Below are positions 1 through 7,381 of a stretch of 64,000 nucleotides of DNA, piece by piece (within the stretch, counting starts at the first letter, position 1; every line of letters starts with the position of its first letter). Source of the stretch: Bacillus sp. MYb209 (GTDB lineage: Bacteria > Bacillota > Bacilli > Bacillales > Bacillaceae_G); NCBI RefSeq assembly GCF_002975175.1, contig NZ_PCNZ01000013.1:1-64000 (forward strand), in the 5' to 3' direction. Made by a program: the position numbers and the translations under genes. The notes under the pieces are model-generated. The model was not told the origin of the DNA and made no database searches. It was given only the letters and a program-made list of their open reading frames with translations.

Positions 1-1
1 A

Positions 2-331
2 GTATATCTTGCACAAGGGGCAACAGATTTACGTAAATCAATTGATGGACTAGCGGCTATTGTAAACGAAGAATTTGAGTTAGATCTCTTTTCTTCCTGT
101 TTATTTGTTTTTTGCAATCGCTCACGCGATAAGCTAAAAATTCTGGTTTGGGAACATAATGGTTTCTGGTTGCACTATCGCAGATTGGAAAAGGGAACGT
201 TTTACTGGCCAACTGAGCATAGGGGTGTGCCACTTACTATATCAAGACGACAATTGAGATGGCTTCTTGATGGATTTTCTTTTCAAAAAAAACAAGGGCA
301 TCAAGCCGTACATGCGAGATCCATTCTATAA
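2..331 (+). CDS. tnpB: IS66 accessory protein TnpB (Orf2), 5'-truncated by the window edge
   Basis: The frame is open from base 2 to a TAA at 329-331 and gives about 109 residues. It contains the family signatures CNRSRDKLKILVWE, GFWLHYRRLEKG and a LRWLLDGF segment near the end. IS66 TnpB proteins are about 115 residues, so only the first few residues are missing. TnpB is required with TnpC for transposition of IS66 elements; its biochemical role is not settled. It lies 39 bp upstream of tnpC on the same strand, as in other members. Confidence 0.9.
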   Translation, partial: VYLAQGATDLRKSIDGLAAIVNEEFELDLFSSCLFVFCNRSRDKLKILVWEHNGFWLHYRRLEKGTFYWPTEHRGVPLTISRRQLRWLLDGFSFQKKQGHQAVHARSIL

Positions 332-370
332 AAATCATATATGTAAAAGGAATTTGGATAATTTTGTCGA

Positions 371-1960
371 ATGGATTTATCTATGAAAACAACACTCTCA
401 CATTCAAACCAACCCACAATTGAATCACTTCAAGCTCAAATAGAGGAACTCACGGCAAAAGTGAGATGGTATGAAGAACAATTTCGTCTGAGTCAACAAA
501 AACAGTTTGGTACGTCTAGCGAAAAAACACCTAATAATCAAATCGCTTTAGAACTGTTTAATGAGGCTGAGAAAGAAAGTGATTCTGAAACCCCCGAACC
601 AGCTGTTGAAACGATTACCTATCGTCGCAAAAAGAAACGCGGTCATAGGGATGAGTCTGTCCAAAACCTTCCGATTGAAACGGTTGAATATCGTTTACTT
701 GATGAGGAACAGGTTTGTTCGTGTTGTGGTGGTGCTTTGCATGAGATGAGTGTAGAAGTCCGAAAGGAACTGACGATTGTTCCTGCGGAAGTAAAAGTAA
801 CAGAACATAAGAGATATGTATACGCTTGTCGTAAGTGTGAATTAGACGAGGTATCCACACCGATTGTAACGGCCAAGATGCTAGCTCCCGCCTTTCCTAA
901 AAGTATCGCTTCTCCATCGATTATGGCCTACATTATGACACAAAAATATGTAGAGGGATTGCCTCTTTATCGTCAGGAAAAACATTTTGAACGAATGGGG
1001 ATCTTCTTATCACGACAAACGATGGGAAATTGGTTATTATATGGGGCTGATCGATGGTTAGTGATTTTGTATGAAAGGATGCATGAACACCTACTTACTC
1101 GAACCATTCTTCATGCGGACGAAACAACCTTCCAAGTTTTACGCGAACCTGGGCGGGCCGCAACAACGAAGTCCTATCTGTGGCTATATCGTACAGGACG
1201 AGAGGATATCCCTATTGTCCTCTATGACTATCAACCTACAAGAGCAGGCGAACATCCGAAACGTTTTTTAACTGGTTTTGAAGGATATTTACAGGTAGAT
1301 GGATATAGTGGGTATCATCAAGTACCGGATGTCACCCTTGTCGGATGTTGGGCGCATGCGAGACGAAAGTTTGATGAAGCCTTAAAAGCTTTACCTGAAT
1401 CACAGAAGGGGAAAAAAGTGAAGGCGAGCGAAGGCTTACACTTCTGTAATCAACTCTATTCGATTGAAAGGAAGCTCAAGCACGTCAAGCCTACCGAGCG
1501 ATATAGGCAGAGACTTGAAAAAAGCAGGCCCATTCTGGACCTTTTTTCGGCATGGCTTCATGAACATAAAGATCGTGTTTTACCAAAAAGTGCGCTAGGA
1601 AAAGCCATCACTTATTGTTTGAATCAATGGAAGCATCTTAAAGCCTTTTTATTAGAAGGTCATTTAGAAATTGATAACAATAGAAGTGAACGTTCTATTA
1701 AACCGTTTGTAATCGGGAGAAAAAATTGGATGTTCTCAAATACACCGCGAGGTGCTAGAGGAAGTGCGATCATGTATAGTGTGGTGGAAACCGCAAAAGA
1801 GAACAATCTAAGTCCCTATCATTATCTTCGTTATTTGTTTGAAACGCTTCCCAACATCAATTTAAACAATAAAGAAGAAATTGATAAAGTCTTGCCGTGG
1901 TCAAAGGATTTACCATCTAGCTGTAGAGTACCGAAAAAAAGTGAAGCAAACAAAAAATAA
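371..1960 (+). CDS. tnpC: IS66 family transposase TnpC
   Basis: The 529-residue DDE transposase that cuts and joins the element. In order it shows a leucine-zipper-like N-terminal helix (about residues 16-60), a CxCC...CxxC zinc-binding region (about 116-155), and the IS66 catalytic domain with LHADETTF, LQVDGYSGYH and the glutamate in EIDNNRSERS, then a short C-terminal domain. The length is typical for the family and there is no internal stop, so it may be active. The start at 371 is the first ATG; a second ATG in frame at 383 is also possible because the AAAGGA at 347-352 fits neither well. The stop codon sits inside a 12-bp inverted repeat at the element's end. Confidence 0.93.
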   Translation: MDLSMKTTLSHSNQPTIESLQAQIEELTAKVRWYEEQFRLSQQKQFGTSSEKTPNNQIALELFNEAEKESDSETPEPAVETITYRRKKKRGHRDESVQNLPIETVEYRLLDEEQVCSCCGGALHEMSVEVRKELTIVPAEVKVTEHKRYVYACRKCELDEVSTPIVTAKMLAPAFPKSIASPSIMAYIMTQKYVEGLPLYRQEKHFERMGIFLSRQTMGNWLLYGADRWLVILYERMHEHLLTRTILHADETTFQVLREPGRAATTKSYLWLYRTGREDIPIVLYDYQPTRAGEHPKRFLTGFEGYLQVDGYSGYHQVPDVTLVGCWAHARRKFDEALKALPESQKGKKVKASEGLHFCNQLYSIERKLKHVKPTERYRQRLEKSRPILDLFSAWLHEHKDRVLPKSALGKAITYCLNQWKHLKAFLLEGHLEIDNNRSERSIKPFVIGRKNWMFSNTPRGARGSAIMYSVVETAKENNLSPYHYLRYLFETLPNINLNNKEEIDKVLPWSKDLPSSCRVPKKSEANKK

Positions 1961-1996
1961 CTCCAAAATCAACTTTTATTGTATATTTTGGAGTTA
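1958..1996 (+). repeat. Inverted repeat at the IS66 right end, overlapping the tnpC stop codon
   Basis: TAACTCCAAAAT (1958-1969) and ATTTTGGAGTTA (1985-1996) are perfect 12-bp arms with a 15-nt loop. The left arm begins with the tnpC stop codon and the right arm reaches the inferred end of the element. It could act as a transcription barrier or as part of the transposase binding end. Confidence 0.75.
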
Positions 1997-1997
1997 C

Positions 1998-2470
1998 TTG
2001 ACGTTTACCTTATTGTGAAGAGAACCCGCCAAGCTGAGCTTGCAGTATCACGCGAAGAAGATCATATGGCGCAGTTAGCTTTGCAAGAAAAGATTGTGAA
2101 TGAGAAAAAAGCGGAACTATATCGTAAGCAGTACGAAATAACAAAAGAGCAAACAGCGACGCTTTATGAACAAATTGATAAATTGCAAAAGAAATATGGA
2201 GAGTTGCAATATAAAGAACTAGTTCTTGTTTCGCGGTTAAATGCGGCACAAGCGATAAAAGAGAGCAACACGGCAATTGATTCTTTCCATACAGAAAGTA
2301 CAGCGAAAGGCTTTGCACGCATTGAATCTTATGTGCAAAAGCTAGAAGCAGAAACAGCTGCTAGTAACTATTTTTACAATTTGAAGTCTCCTAATCAACA
2401 AGAAGTGTTAGATCAAAATTTGCAAGAAGAAGTACAGCGGGAGTTAGAGAAGTTAAAAGAGAATAAATAG
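1998..2470 (+). pseudogene. pspA: PspA/IM30-family phage-shock protein, 5' part lost through the IS66 insertion
   Basis: Directly after the IS66 end an open frame runs for about 155 residues to TAG at 2468. It is almost wholly charged coiled coil (AELAVSREEDHMAQLALQEK and the following LYEQIDKLQKKYGELQYKEL), typical of the second half of PspA/IM30/LiaH proteins of about 220 residues, which bind and protect stressed membranes. The first helices, which in PspA contain the membrane-binding amphipathic helix, are absent. A TTG at 1979 inside the IS66 end is in frame and could give a short chimeric product, but a functional effector is unlikely. A terminator follows at once. Confidence 0.75.
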
Positions 2471-2475
2471 TATGC

Positions 2476-2505
2476 AAAAAAGCCCATTTCATATGGGCTT
2501 TTTTT
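2476..2505 (+). terminator. Rho-independent terminator after the pspA remnant
   Basis: AAAAAAGCCCAT and ATGGGCTTTTTT form a 12-bp stem with a 5-nt loop and a T-run, just behind the stop codon of the PspA remnant. Confidence 0.85.
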
Positions 2506-2601
2506 ATCGATATTGCTTTTATCATATCGTTGTTCTTAAAAGAAGAGAAAAAGGAAGTAAAGGCAGCGGGGGTTTTACAGAACGAGAATTAAGGTTCATA
2601 T

Positions 2602-2634
2602 AAAAAGACATCTTTATCTCGTAAAGATGCCTTT
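2602..2634 (-). terminator. Terminator of the PadR-permease operon
   Basis: AAAGACATCTTTA...TAAAGATGCCTTT makes a hairpin that on the minus strand ends in a T-run, at the stop codon of the last permease gene. Confidence 0.7.
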
Positions 2635-3162
2635 CTACATTTCTTTCGTAATATCATACTGCAACAATTGCTTTTGATCATAAAACTTCTCAAAAATAAT
2701 GCCCATTACGTAGAAGAACGATAGACCAAAGCAAATGTGAATGAGTGTAAAGGTAGCTCCAAATGAAGAAAATTCATACACCATAATTGGTAATTTCGCA
2801 GTTGTCCAAACGCCTAAGAAAAATACGATGTACCTAATGCTTGCGCCTTTTTTTAATAGTAGTGCTGCAATCGGAAAGGCGATGTAGAGTGGACCGGCTG
2901 CAATTCCGCCTAATAATAGGGAGAATAAGATTCCATATATGCCGGACTTTTCTCCCATATATTTCATTAGTGTTTCTTTCTTCACCCACTGATCAAGTAA
3001 CCCTACAAATATTAGGACAGGGGGGAGTAGAAACAGCATATCTAAAATGCTATTTCCCGTTAATTTTAATGCGCTCCATCCTAAAGATTGGTTTATAAAA
3101 GTTAATAAGAGGAGCCCAAACAGTAATATGAAAAAGAAGCGATATCTTTTTAGTTCATTCAT
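2635..3162 (-). CDS. Half-size YraQ/DUF318-like permease, second partner
   Basis: A 175-residue membrane protein with about four to five hydrophobic segments. It contains GEKSGIYGILFSLLLGG followed by GPLYIAFPIAALLLKKGAS, which lines up with GEQSGFLGIIYSAILGS and PSFVVFPLGNTLVQHGAG in the neighbouring gene, so the two are homologous halves. Full-length members of the predicted permease family YraQ are about 300-350 residues. The ATG at 3162 overlaps the TGA of the upstream gene as ATGA, which I use to fix the start and which implies translational coupling. Substrate unknown; other YraQ-like proteins have been linked to metal or metalloid export. Function as a two-subunit permease is inferred. 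Confidence 0.75.
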   Translation of the reverse strand: MNELKRYRFFFILLFGLLLLTFINQSLGWSALKLTGNSILDMLFLLPPVLIFVGLLDQWVKKETLMKYMGEKSGIYGILFSLLLGGIAAGPLYIAFPIAALLLKKGASIRYIVFFLGVWTTAKLPIMVYEFSSFGATFTLIHICFGLSFFYVMGIIFEKFYDQKQLLQYDITKEM

Positions 3163-3641
3163 ACCATCACCACCCAAATGATATATGAGAATAGAAGTGA
3201 CATGAGTAATGCAGATGCATTACGAGCGTAAGCAAAGCTTCGTCCGAATATCTTTTGTTCCATCGGCAAGGTTGTAATTCCTACTGACATTAATGTAGAC
3301 ATGAGTGCCGCAACTTGAGGAAGGCCTGCGCCGTGCTGTACTAACGTATTACCAAGTGGGAACACGACAAAGCTTGGGATAAGTGCAACGGAGCCGAGTA
3401 TTGCAGAATAAATAATACCTAAGAATCCAGACTGTTCTCCAATGATGGAAGAGATGAAGGACGGTGTTAAGATAGAAAGTGATAGTCCAACGAAAAGCAT
3501 AATGGAGAGCATGGCAGGGAGAAGGTTTTGAAATATTTTCCATGATTTTAATAGGACAACTTTCGTTTTATTCCGATCCTTCATAAAAGAAATCCCCGTA
3601 AGAATAATAGCCAAAGTGTAAAGGATAGCACCATTAATCAT
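3159..3641 (-). CDS. Half-size YraQ/DUF318-like permease, first partner
   Basis: A 160-residue membrane protein with about four to five hydrophobic stretches and the segment GEQSGFLGIIYSAILGSVAL followed by PSFVVFPLGNT. It belongs with the predicted permease family YraQ and is matched by the next gene, to which it is coupled by an ATGA overlap. Its start overlaps the end of the padR gene by 8 bp. The three genes therefore form one operon in which the regulator is made first. The two halves probably pack as a heterodimer equivalent to one full permease; that is inference. Confidence 0.75.
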   Translation of the reverse strand: MINGAILYTLAIILTGISFMKDRNKTKVVLLKSWKIFQNLLPAMLSIMLFVGLSLSILTPSFISSIIGEQSGFLGIIYSAILGSVALIPSFVVFPLGNTLVQHGAGLPQVAALMSTLMSVGITTLPMEQKIFGRSFAYARNASALLMSLLFSYIIWVVMV

Positions 3642-3975
3642 GATTAGATTCCTTTAAGTCTTTATATTTGTCTAAGAAAAATGATAAGTTTTTCATTTTT
3701 TCTTCAATATCCATTTGAAAATCTGCTAATTGTTCTTTTCCGGCTGTAGTAATTTTGTACATCTTTCTCGGCTTATCTGGAACGGATGTACTTACATAAG
3801 ATTCAATAGCACCTTCGTTTTCTAATTTCTTCAGCGTGCGGTAAAGGATGGCACTATCGATTGGATTGACCGGAAGTTCTTCTTCACATTTCTGAAGTAG
3901 CTGCCCGCCATAGTTATCACCTTCCGCTAAAAATAACAAAAGAAATGCACCTGTATGTCTTCCTGTATGTTTCAT
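3634..3975 (-). CDS. PadR-family transcriptional regulator
   Basis: A 113-residue winged-helix protein. It has the PadR core with GAFLLLFLAEGDNYGGQLLQ, DSAILYRTLKKLENEGAIES and the wing KPRKMYKITTAGKEQLADF, then a C-terminal dimerisation helix. A good AGGAGG site precedes the ATG at 3975. It is the first gene of an operon with two half-size permeases, and two abutting inverted repeats lie 32-65 bp upstream of its start, so autorepression released by the permease substrate is the likely scheme. Confidence 0.9.
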   Translation of the reverse strand: MKHTGRHTGAFLLLFLAEGDNYGGQLLQKCEEELPVNPIDSAILYRTLKKLENEGAIESYVSTSVPDKPRKMYKITTAGKEQLADFQMDIEEKMKNLSFFLDKYKDLKESNHD

Positions 3976-4006
3976 GAATATACCTCCTAGAATGAATTGG
4001 AATATA

Positions 4007-4040
4007 TACTGTTAATGACAGTATACTGTTGTTAACAGTA
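4007..4040. promoter_or_regulatory. Two tandem operators TACTGT-N5-ACAGTA
   Basis: Bases 4007-4023 and 4024-4040 are each TACTGT, five bases, ACAGTA, and they abut with no spacer. The outer flanks extend the symmetry (ATATACTGTTA to TAACAGTATAT). The position just upstream of the padR start on the minus strand makes this the probable PadR operator. Confidence 0.8.
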
Positions 4041-4140
4041 TATGGTGAATGAATTTCTATGTCAATTTTAAAATGTGCAATTCAAATGTTACTGAGGGGA
4101 AATGGTAATCCCTGTTTTAATCTTATTAAATAACAAAATA

Positions 4141-4172
4141 AAAGCCTACTGTTTTCTTGTGACAGTGGCTTT
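4141..4172. terminator. Stem-loop with AAAGCC/GGCTTT base, possible weak terminator
   Basis: AAAGCC-TACTGT pairs with ACAGT-GGCTTT. Neither strand has a long T-run, so termination is uncertain. It lies in a gene-free stretch between the padR operator and the first yjcZ gene. Confidence 0.35.
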
Positions 4173-4255
4173 CATAGTTGGTAAACTACTATATTACGCT
4201 TAGGGAATCTCGCACTTTGATAGTAACACATATATGTTAGTTGCATATTGAGAAA

Positions 4256-4282
4256 TAAAAAAAGACACTCTCAAGAGTGCCT
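4256..4282 (-). terminator. Terminator of yjcZ copy 1
   Basis: GGCACTC-TTGA-GAGTGTC followed by seven T on the minus strand, five bases past the stop codon of the small gene. Related hairpins with a GACACTC core follow the other full-length yjcZ copies in this window. Confidence 0.85.
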
Positions 4283-4286
4283 CTTA

Positions 4287-4436
4287 TTAGCAGCCTAATC
4301 CGCCGCCCCAACAGCTAGCTCCAACGATGATTAATAAAATAAAGAGCACAACAAGTAAGGCGAATCCACCGCCAAAACCACAGCCTCCACCACAACTACC
4401 ACCATAGCCTCCACCATAGCCTCCACCATAGCCCAT
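4287..4436 (-). CDS. YjcZ-family small sporulation protein, copy 1
   Basis: A 49-residue protein. The N-terminal half is Gly/Tyr/Cys-rich with three GYGG-type repeats, then a single hydrophobic helix with the family core [17 protein letters not shown] and a short Gly/Cys tail ending LGC. Proteins of the YjcZ family are made in sporulating Bacillus and are thought to sit in spore membranes or coat. A strong AGGAGG precedes the ATG. This copy has the longest glycine repeat of the set in the window. The upstream region carries the cassette shared with the other full-length copies. Confidence 0.9.
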   Translation of the reverse strand: MGYGGGYGGGYGGSCGGGCGFGGGFALLVVLFILLIIVGASCWGGGLGC

Positions 4437-4481
4437 ATTAACTCCTCCTTCCATAAAGTCCATATATTAATGGATTTATTT

Positions 4482-4516
4482 CACTTTATGTTTTTACGGA
4501 TGAATTGAGCAGGTCC
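4482..4516 (-). promoter_or_regulatory. Conserved yjcZ upstream cassette, copy 1
   Basis: On the minus strand GGACCTGCTCAATTCA is followed by CATAAAGTG about 46 bp upstream of the ATG. Four other copies carry the same block with CATAAAGTA. CATAnnnTA fits the -10 of sigma-K promoters (this copy has a final G); the -35 is not clear. Promoter function is inferred. Confidence 0.5.
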
Positions 4517-4635
4517 TTTTGAAAAAATAAAAGCACTCGGTATTTTAAGAGAGGTGACGAACTTATTTTTGTCACGAGTATTACGCTTATTACATATGGT
4601 ATTTTATTCTGTACATTTGGGGAAAGGAGATCGTT

Positions 4636-4851
4636 ATGGCTAATTCTGAGATGATATTACGTTTACTTACGGATTTAAAGATTGAACAGCAAGCTTTAAG
4701 AGAACAGCTGGAGAAAATGCAAACAGCATTGACCATTCTTGAAGAAAAACCAACTGCTCTTGAAGAAAAACCAGCTGCTTCAAAGAAAAGAGCTAATTCT
4801 GGACGTCCAACATCTTTTCGTGATTGGAGAACATCAACTCAAAGGGATTAA
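4636..4851 (+). CDS. Small coiled-coil protein of unknown function
   Basis: A 71-residue protein with a good site AAAGGAG before its ATG. Residues 1-35 form an amphipathic helix (EQQALREQLEKMQTALTILE), then two near-identical EEKPTAL/EEKPAAS repeats and a basic tail with RPTSFRDWRTSTQRD. I do not recognise a named family. The helix plus a basic end suggests a small DNA- or partner-binding protein, but no function can be given. A terminator follows 39 bp later. Confidence 0.65.
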   Translation: MANSEMILRLLTDLKIEQQALREQLEKMQTALTILEEKPTALEEKPAASKKRANSGRPTSFRDWRTSTQRD

Positions 4852-4889
4852 GGAATCCTGTTATAGTAAGTTATACAAAATCATAAATG

Positions 4890-4933
4890 AAAAAGTACAG
4901 TTTACTGTAGTTAATACAGAGGCTGTACTTTTT
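4890..4933 (+). terminator. Terminator after the small coiled-coil gene
   Basis: AAAAAGTACAG (4890-4900) and CTGTACTTTTT (4923-4933) are perfect 11-bp arms with a T-run. Confidence 0.75.
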
Positions 4934-4988
4934 GTTATGTTAGTATAAGTTTTGATAGGCGGTTTATCTATTTTGTAGAAAAACAACT

Positions 4989-5147
4989 TTTATCCCGCTA
5001 TTTGCGGGCAGTAAAACTCCCACCTCAAAATGCGGCTGGAGCAAAGAAGGTAGGTGGGAGCCCTGCTGCCCGTAAAAGCCCGATTGGTGAAGACTAATAA
5101 TCAGTGGGGGATGAACAAAACCCCCACTGATTAAAGTTTCACTTTAT
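4989..5147 (+). repeat. bcr1 repeat, full length
   Basis: A 159-bp element bounded by TTTAT on both sides. It contains CCCGC...GCGGG, a CTCCCACCT...AGGTGGGAG hairpin, GGGCAG/CTGCCC, and ends with an AATCAGTGGGGG/CCCCCACTGATT stem then AAAGTTTCACTTTAT. This fits the bcr1 family described for the B. cereus group (about 155 bp, TTTAT flanks). Another full copy is at 52620-52777, and reverse-oriented relatives are at 35.5 and 59.3 kb. Confidence 0.8.
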
Positions 5148-5158
5148 ATTTTCTTTGA

Positions 5159-5707
5159 CTACTCCACTTTTAACTCGATCCCTTTATCCAACATATCTCC
5201 ATTAACTTTTAAAGTTAATCCTTGCGTATTTTTCGGTACATCGAATACAATGTTCCCTTCCGAATTTTCACTAGGATTAAGAACACCAAATTTAAATGTA
5301 GCGGTATTTGCAGCTTTAAGTACTAATTGAGATTCATTAGAAATGTAATATTCTCTTCCGGTTCCGTCAATTAATTTAAAGTTGTTGCTATTTAGTGTAA
5401 TGGGTTCCTCTTGACGATTATAAACTACGACGTCTAATACTTTAAATACACCTCGTGCTTTAACTTCTCCGTTGCCTATAACATCTAATGAATCGACAGA
5501 GCCTATTGATATGTATATATCAGAAGAATCTCCATGGGTGGGAAGTTCTTTTTGAGGATCCTTGTTGCTAAGTTCATCATTCTTTGTTTCTTTAGAAGTC
5601 TCCTGTTCCCTTTTCGTGTTACTGCTAGATGTATTATGTGAACTGCAAGCTGATAATCCAAATAAGAATGTGCTACATAATAATGATGTTAATAACTTTT
5701 TGTTCAT
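5159..5707 (-). CDS. Lipoprotein with a DUF4352-like beta domain
   Basis: A 182-residue secreted lipoprotein. The N-terminus is a type II signal peptide ending in the lipobox LSAC, followed by a Ser/Lys/Glu linker to about residue 60. The rest (FKVLDVVVYNRQEEPITL, FKLIDGTGREYYI, TATFKFGVLNPSE) resembles DUF4352 immunoglobulin-like domains found in Gram-positive lipoproteins. Ligand and role unknown. Its ATG overlaps the stop of the small upstream gene as ATGA, so the two are probably co-translated; GAAGGAAGG provides the ribosome site. Confidence 0.75.
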   Translation of the reverse strand: MNKKLLTSLLCSTFLFGLSACSSHNTSSSNTKREQETSKETKNDELSNKDPQKELPTHGDSSDIYISIGSVDSLDVIGNGEVKARGVFKVLDVVVYNRQEEPITLNSNNFKLIDGTGREYYISNESQLVLKAANTATFKFGVLNPSENSEGNIVFDVPKNTQGLTLKVNGDMLDKGIELKVE

Positions 5708-5922
5708 AGTCTGTTCCTTCCTTCCAAAATAAAAGCACTTTCATGGGTGCCATAATGATTTAATAAATCTATATTTTTCTTTATATGTATTAAATGTTTC
5801 GTTTTATTATATTGATTTTTGGAGGGGGAAGGAAACTTAATGAGGATTTCTTCGACTTGATACTCGTTTGTCGTTTTTTTTATGGCTGTATCAATGTTTT
5901 CGAAAATTTCATTACTCATCAT
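5704..5922 (-). CDS. Small protein of unknown function upstream of the lipoprotein
   Basis: A 72-residue, lysine-rich soluble protein with no signal peptide. A GGGGGA sequence lies a few bases before the tandem ATGATG start, and the stop codon overlaps the next start as ATGA, which argues that it is really translated. I see no known motif; the segment TNEYQVEEILIKFPSPSKNQ and the following NKTKHLIHIKKNI look like a compact alpha/beta fold. Its job may be linked to the coupled lipoprotein gene. Confidence 0.5.
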   Translation of the reverse strand: MMSNEIFENIDTAIKKTTNEYQVEEILIKFPSPSKNQYNKTKHLIHIKKNIDLLNHYGTHESAFILEGRNRL

Positions 5923-5940
5923 TAAATCCCCCGATAATAT

Positions 5941-6411
5941 TCAAATTAGCCTGTTTTTTATTTTAATGTAACTGAGATAGAATATGTATCCGATCATGCA
6001 AGAGATTTGATTTAATATTACATCGTCTATATCCATAGAACCTAAATAAGTGAAAAGTTGTATATTTTCTATCAACATTATAATAATAAAGCAGATAATC
6101 ATAGTTTTTATAAATGTCTTTTTAATAGGAAATACGATAGGAATTAAAAAACCTAAAGGAATAAAAGGGATAATGTTACCTATAATATTTATAAAACTAG
6201 AAGTAATATTCATATTTGATATATATTCTTTTAGAGTTCTAAAAGGAATAAAATTCGTTCTGTTTCCTCCTAGTTCATGTATGTTTCGATAGTTATCTTG
6301 AGCCATATTTATGACATCTTGCACATTACCAAAAAATTTAAATATTATGAAGTTAATTAGTAATATAATATACAATCCAAAAATAGTTTTCCAAAAAGTA
6401 GTTACATTCAT
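5941..6411 (-). CDS. VanZ-like membrane protein
   Basis: A 156-residue protein with about four membrane segments and the VanZ-type features NxxPFxTxxEY-like NFIPFRTLKEY, NIIGNIIPFIPLGFLIP and MDIDDVILNQISCMIGY near the C-terminus. VanZ proteins lower susceptibility to teicoplanin in enterococci; the role of chromosomal homologues in Bacillus is unknown. I choose the ATG at 6411 because AAAAGGAATT stands 5 bp before it; an upstream ATG at 6456 has no ribosome site. It precedes the small gene and the lipoprotein on the same strand. Confidence 0.8.
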   Translation of the reverse strand: MNVTTFWKTIFGLYIILLINFIIFKFFGNVQDVINMAQDNYRNIHELGGNRTNFIPFRTLKEYISNMNITSSFINIIGNIIPFIPLGFLIPIVFPIKKTFIKTMIICFIIIMLIENIQLFTYLGSMDIDDVILNQISCMIGYIFYLSYIKIKNRLI

Positions 6412-6859
6412 AAGATAATTCCTTTTTAAAATAATAAATTTATCCAATTTTAACACAAAAAAACTTGAATGGGATAATTCATAATGTTTTTATGGATATA
6501 AAGAAAAGACACCCTAAGGTGCCTTCCTCTGACTTGAACCATTTTCATGTAATACGAATCTATTCGTATTACCCCTTTGTTATAAGTATAAACACACCCT
6601 ATAAAACAGAATCGTTTATATACACCAGATTGTTAGTTCATAAAATACAAGGAATTTGAGATTAGTATCGGAGTAACGCCACATCCCCTATAATGATTGA
6701 TATGTTACGCCTGTCAAAAGAATCTGCTTTATAGAACGTGTCCACAATTTATATTTTACTATATTTAATATTCACTAAGTGTATTTTTCGTTAATATGCA
6801 TAATTACATAAAGTTTAAGGGGAAAAGAGAGTATACTTTGGTATTGTGTAATAAAGATA

Positions 6860-6890
6860 AAGGCCACCTACGGAAATAGGTGGCCTTTTT
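6860..6890 (+). terminator. Strong hairpin AAGGCCACCT/AGGTGGCCTT with T-run
   Basis: A perfect 10-bp stem followed by TTTTT on the plus strand. The copy at 28264-28295 has a disturbed right arm. No well-supported gene precedes it on the plus strand. Confidence 0.6.
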
Positions 6891-6902
6891 AACGGATAAA
6901 GA

Positions 6903-6930
6903 AAAGACACCCATATAAGAGTGTCTTTTC
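6903..6930 (-). terminator. Terminator of yjcZ copy 2
   Basis: AAAAGACACYC/GAGTGTCTTTT hairpin directly downstream of the small gene on the minus strand. Confidence 0.7.
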
Positions 6931-6940
6931 CGATAGTTTT

Positions 6941-7048
6941 TTAGCAGAAGCAAGAAGCTCCAACAATGATTAATAAAATAAACAATACAACTAATAAAGC
7001 AAAGCCTCCAGAAAATCCACAGCCGCCACAACTACCACCAAATCCCAT
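6941..7048 (-). CDS. YjcZ-family small sporulation protein, copy 2
   Basis: A 35-residue protein: MGFGGSCGGCGFSGG, then the hydrophobic core [17 protein letters not shown] and the end CFC. It is nearly identical to copies 3 and 5 apart from the glycine-rich head. GGAGGAAC precedes the ATG. Expression in sporulation is inferred from the family and from the shared upstream cassette. Cysteines at both ends would allow disulfide cross-links in a spore layer. Confidence 0.9.
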   Translation of the reverse strand: MGFGGSCGGCGFSGGFALLVVLFILLIIVGASCFC

Positions 7049-7113
7049 AATAGTTCCTCCTTTAATAAGAGGGGAAAACAAGGGGTCACTCATGTATTTT
7101 AACGGATTCAAAT

Positions 7114-7149
7114 TACTTTATGTTTTTTATGCAATAATTGAGCAGGTCC
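7114..7149 (-). promoter_or_regulatory. Conserved yjcZ upstream cassette, copy 2
   Basis: GGACCTGCTCAATTATT then CATAAAGTA on the minus strand, about 66 bp before the ATG. A transcription-stop-like hairpin (AAGACACCC/GGTGCCTT, 7165-7186) lies just upstream, as at copies 4 and 5. Confidence 0.55.
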
Positions 7150-7381
7150 TTTTGAAAATAAAGAAAAGACACCCTAAGGTGCCTTTCTCCGACTTGAACC
7201 ATCTTAATTTTAATAATATGTATTGGACTTCCATCCAAATATTATTTTACCATGTTAAGTTGTTTTATTCATTGAGAAATAAAATTCAAATCTATATTTT
7301 GTTGTTTTTGGAAATATTCCATATCAATCATTACAATACACGTTTTAGTTTTTGAATTATGTATCTGTCTAAAAGTTGAAA

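Larger units (their letters stand above)
1..1997 (+). mobile_element. IS66-family insertion sequence, 3' part (left end outside the window)
   Basis: The stretch holds the end of a TnpB-type gene followed by a complete TnpC-type transposase, the order found in IS66 elements. I place the right end at about 1997, where GAGTTAC precedes a reading frame that continues as a PspA-like protein; IS66 ends usually read GTAA...TTAC. Bases 1998-2005 would be the right copy of the 8-bp target duplication, but the left copy lies outside the window so this cannot be tested here. Family assignment is firm, the exact end is inferred. Confidence 0.85.
6487..6940. repeat. Dispersed duplication block flanking yjcZ genes (copy at 6.5-6.9 kb)
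   Basis: Bases about 6487-6760 recur in reverse complement at about 13930-14200, and about 6690-6940 recur directly at about 28095-28346, with scattered substitutions. No protein gene is supported inside. The block holds a hairpin AAGACACCC...GGTGCCTT at the start, a terminator-like hairpin at 6860-6890, and the yjcZ terminator at 6903-6930. Confidence 0.75.

Noticed and set aside
6795-6881. Short gene conserved in two duplication blocks (frame MHNYIKFKGKREYTLVLCNK and the copy near 28200)
   Set aside because: No ribosome site in either copy and the stop lies in a hairpin; similarity is explained by the DNA duplication. Kept only as a remark in the repeat entry.
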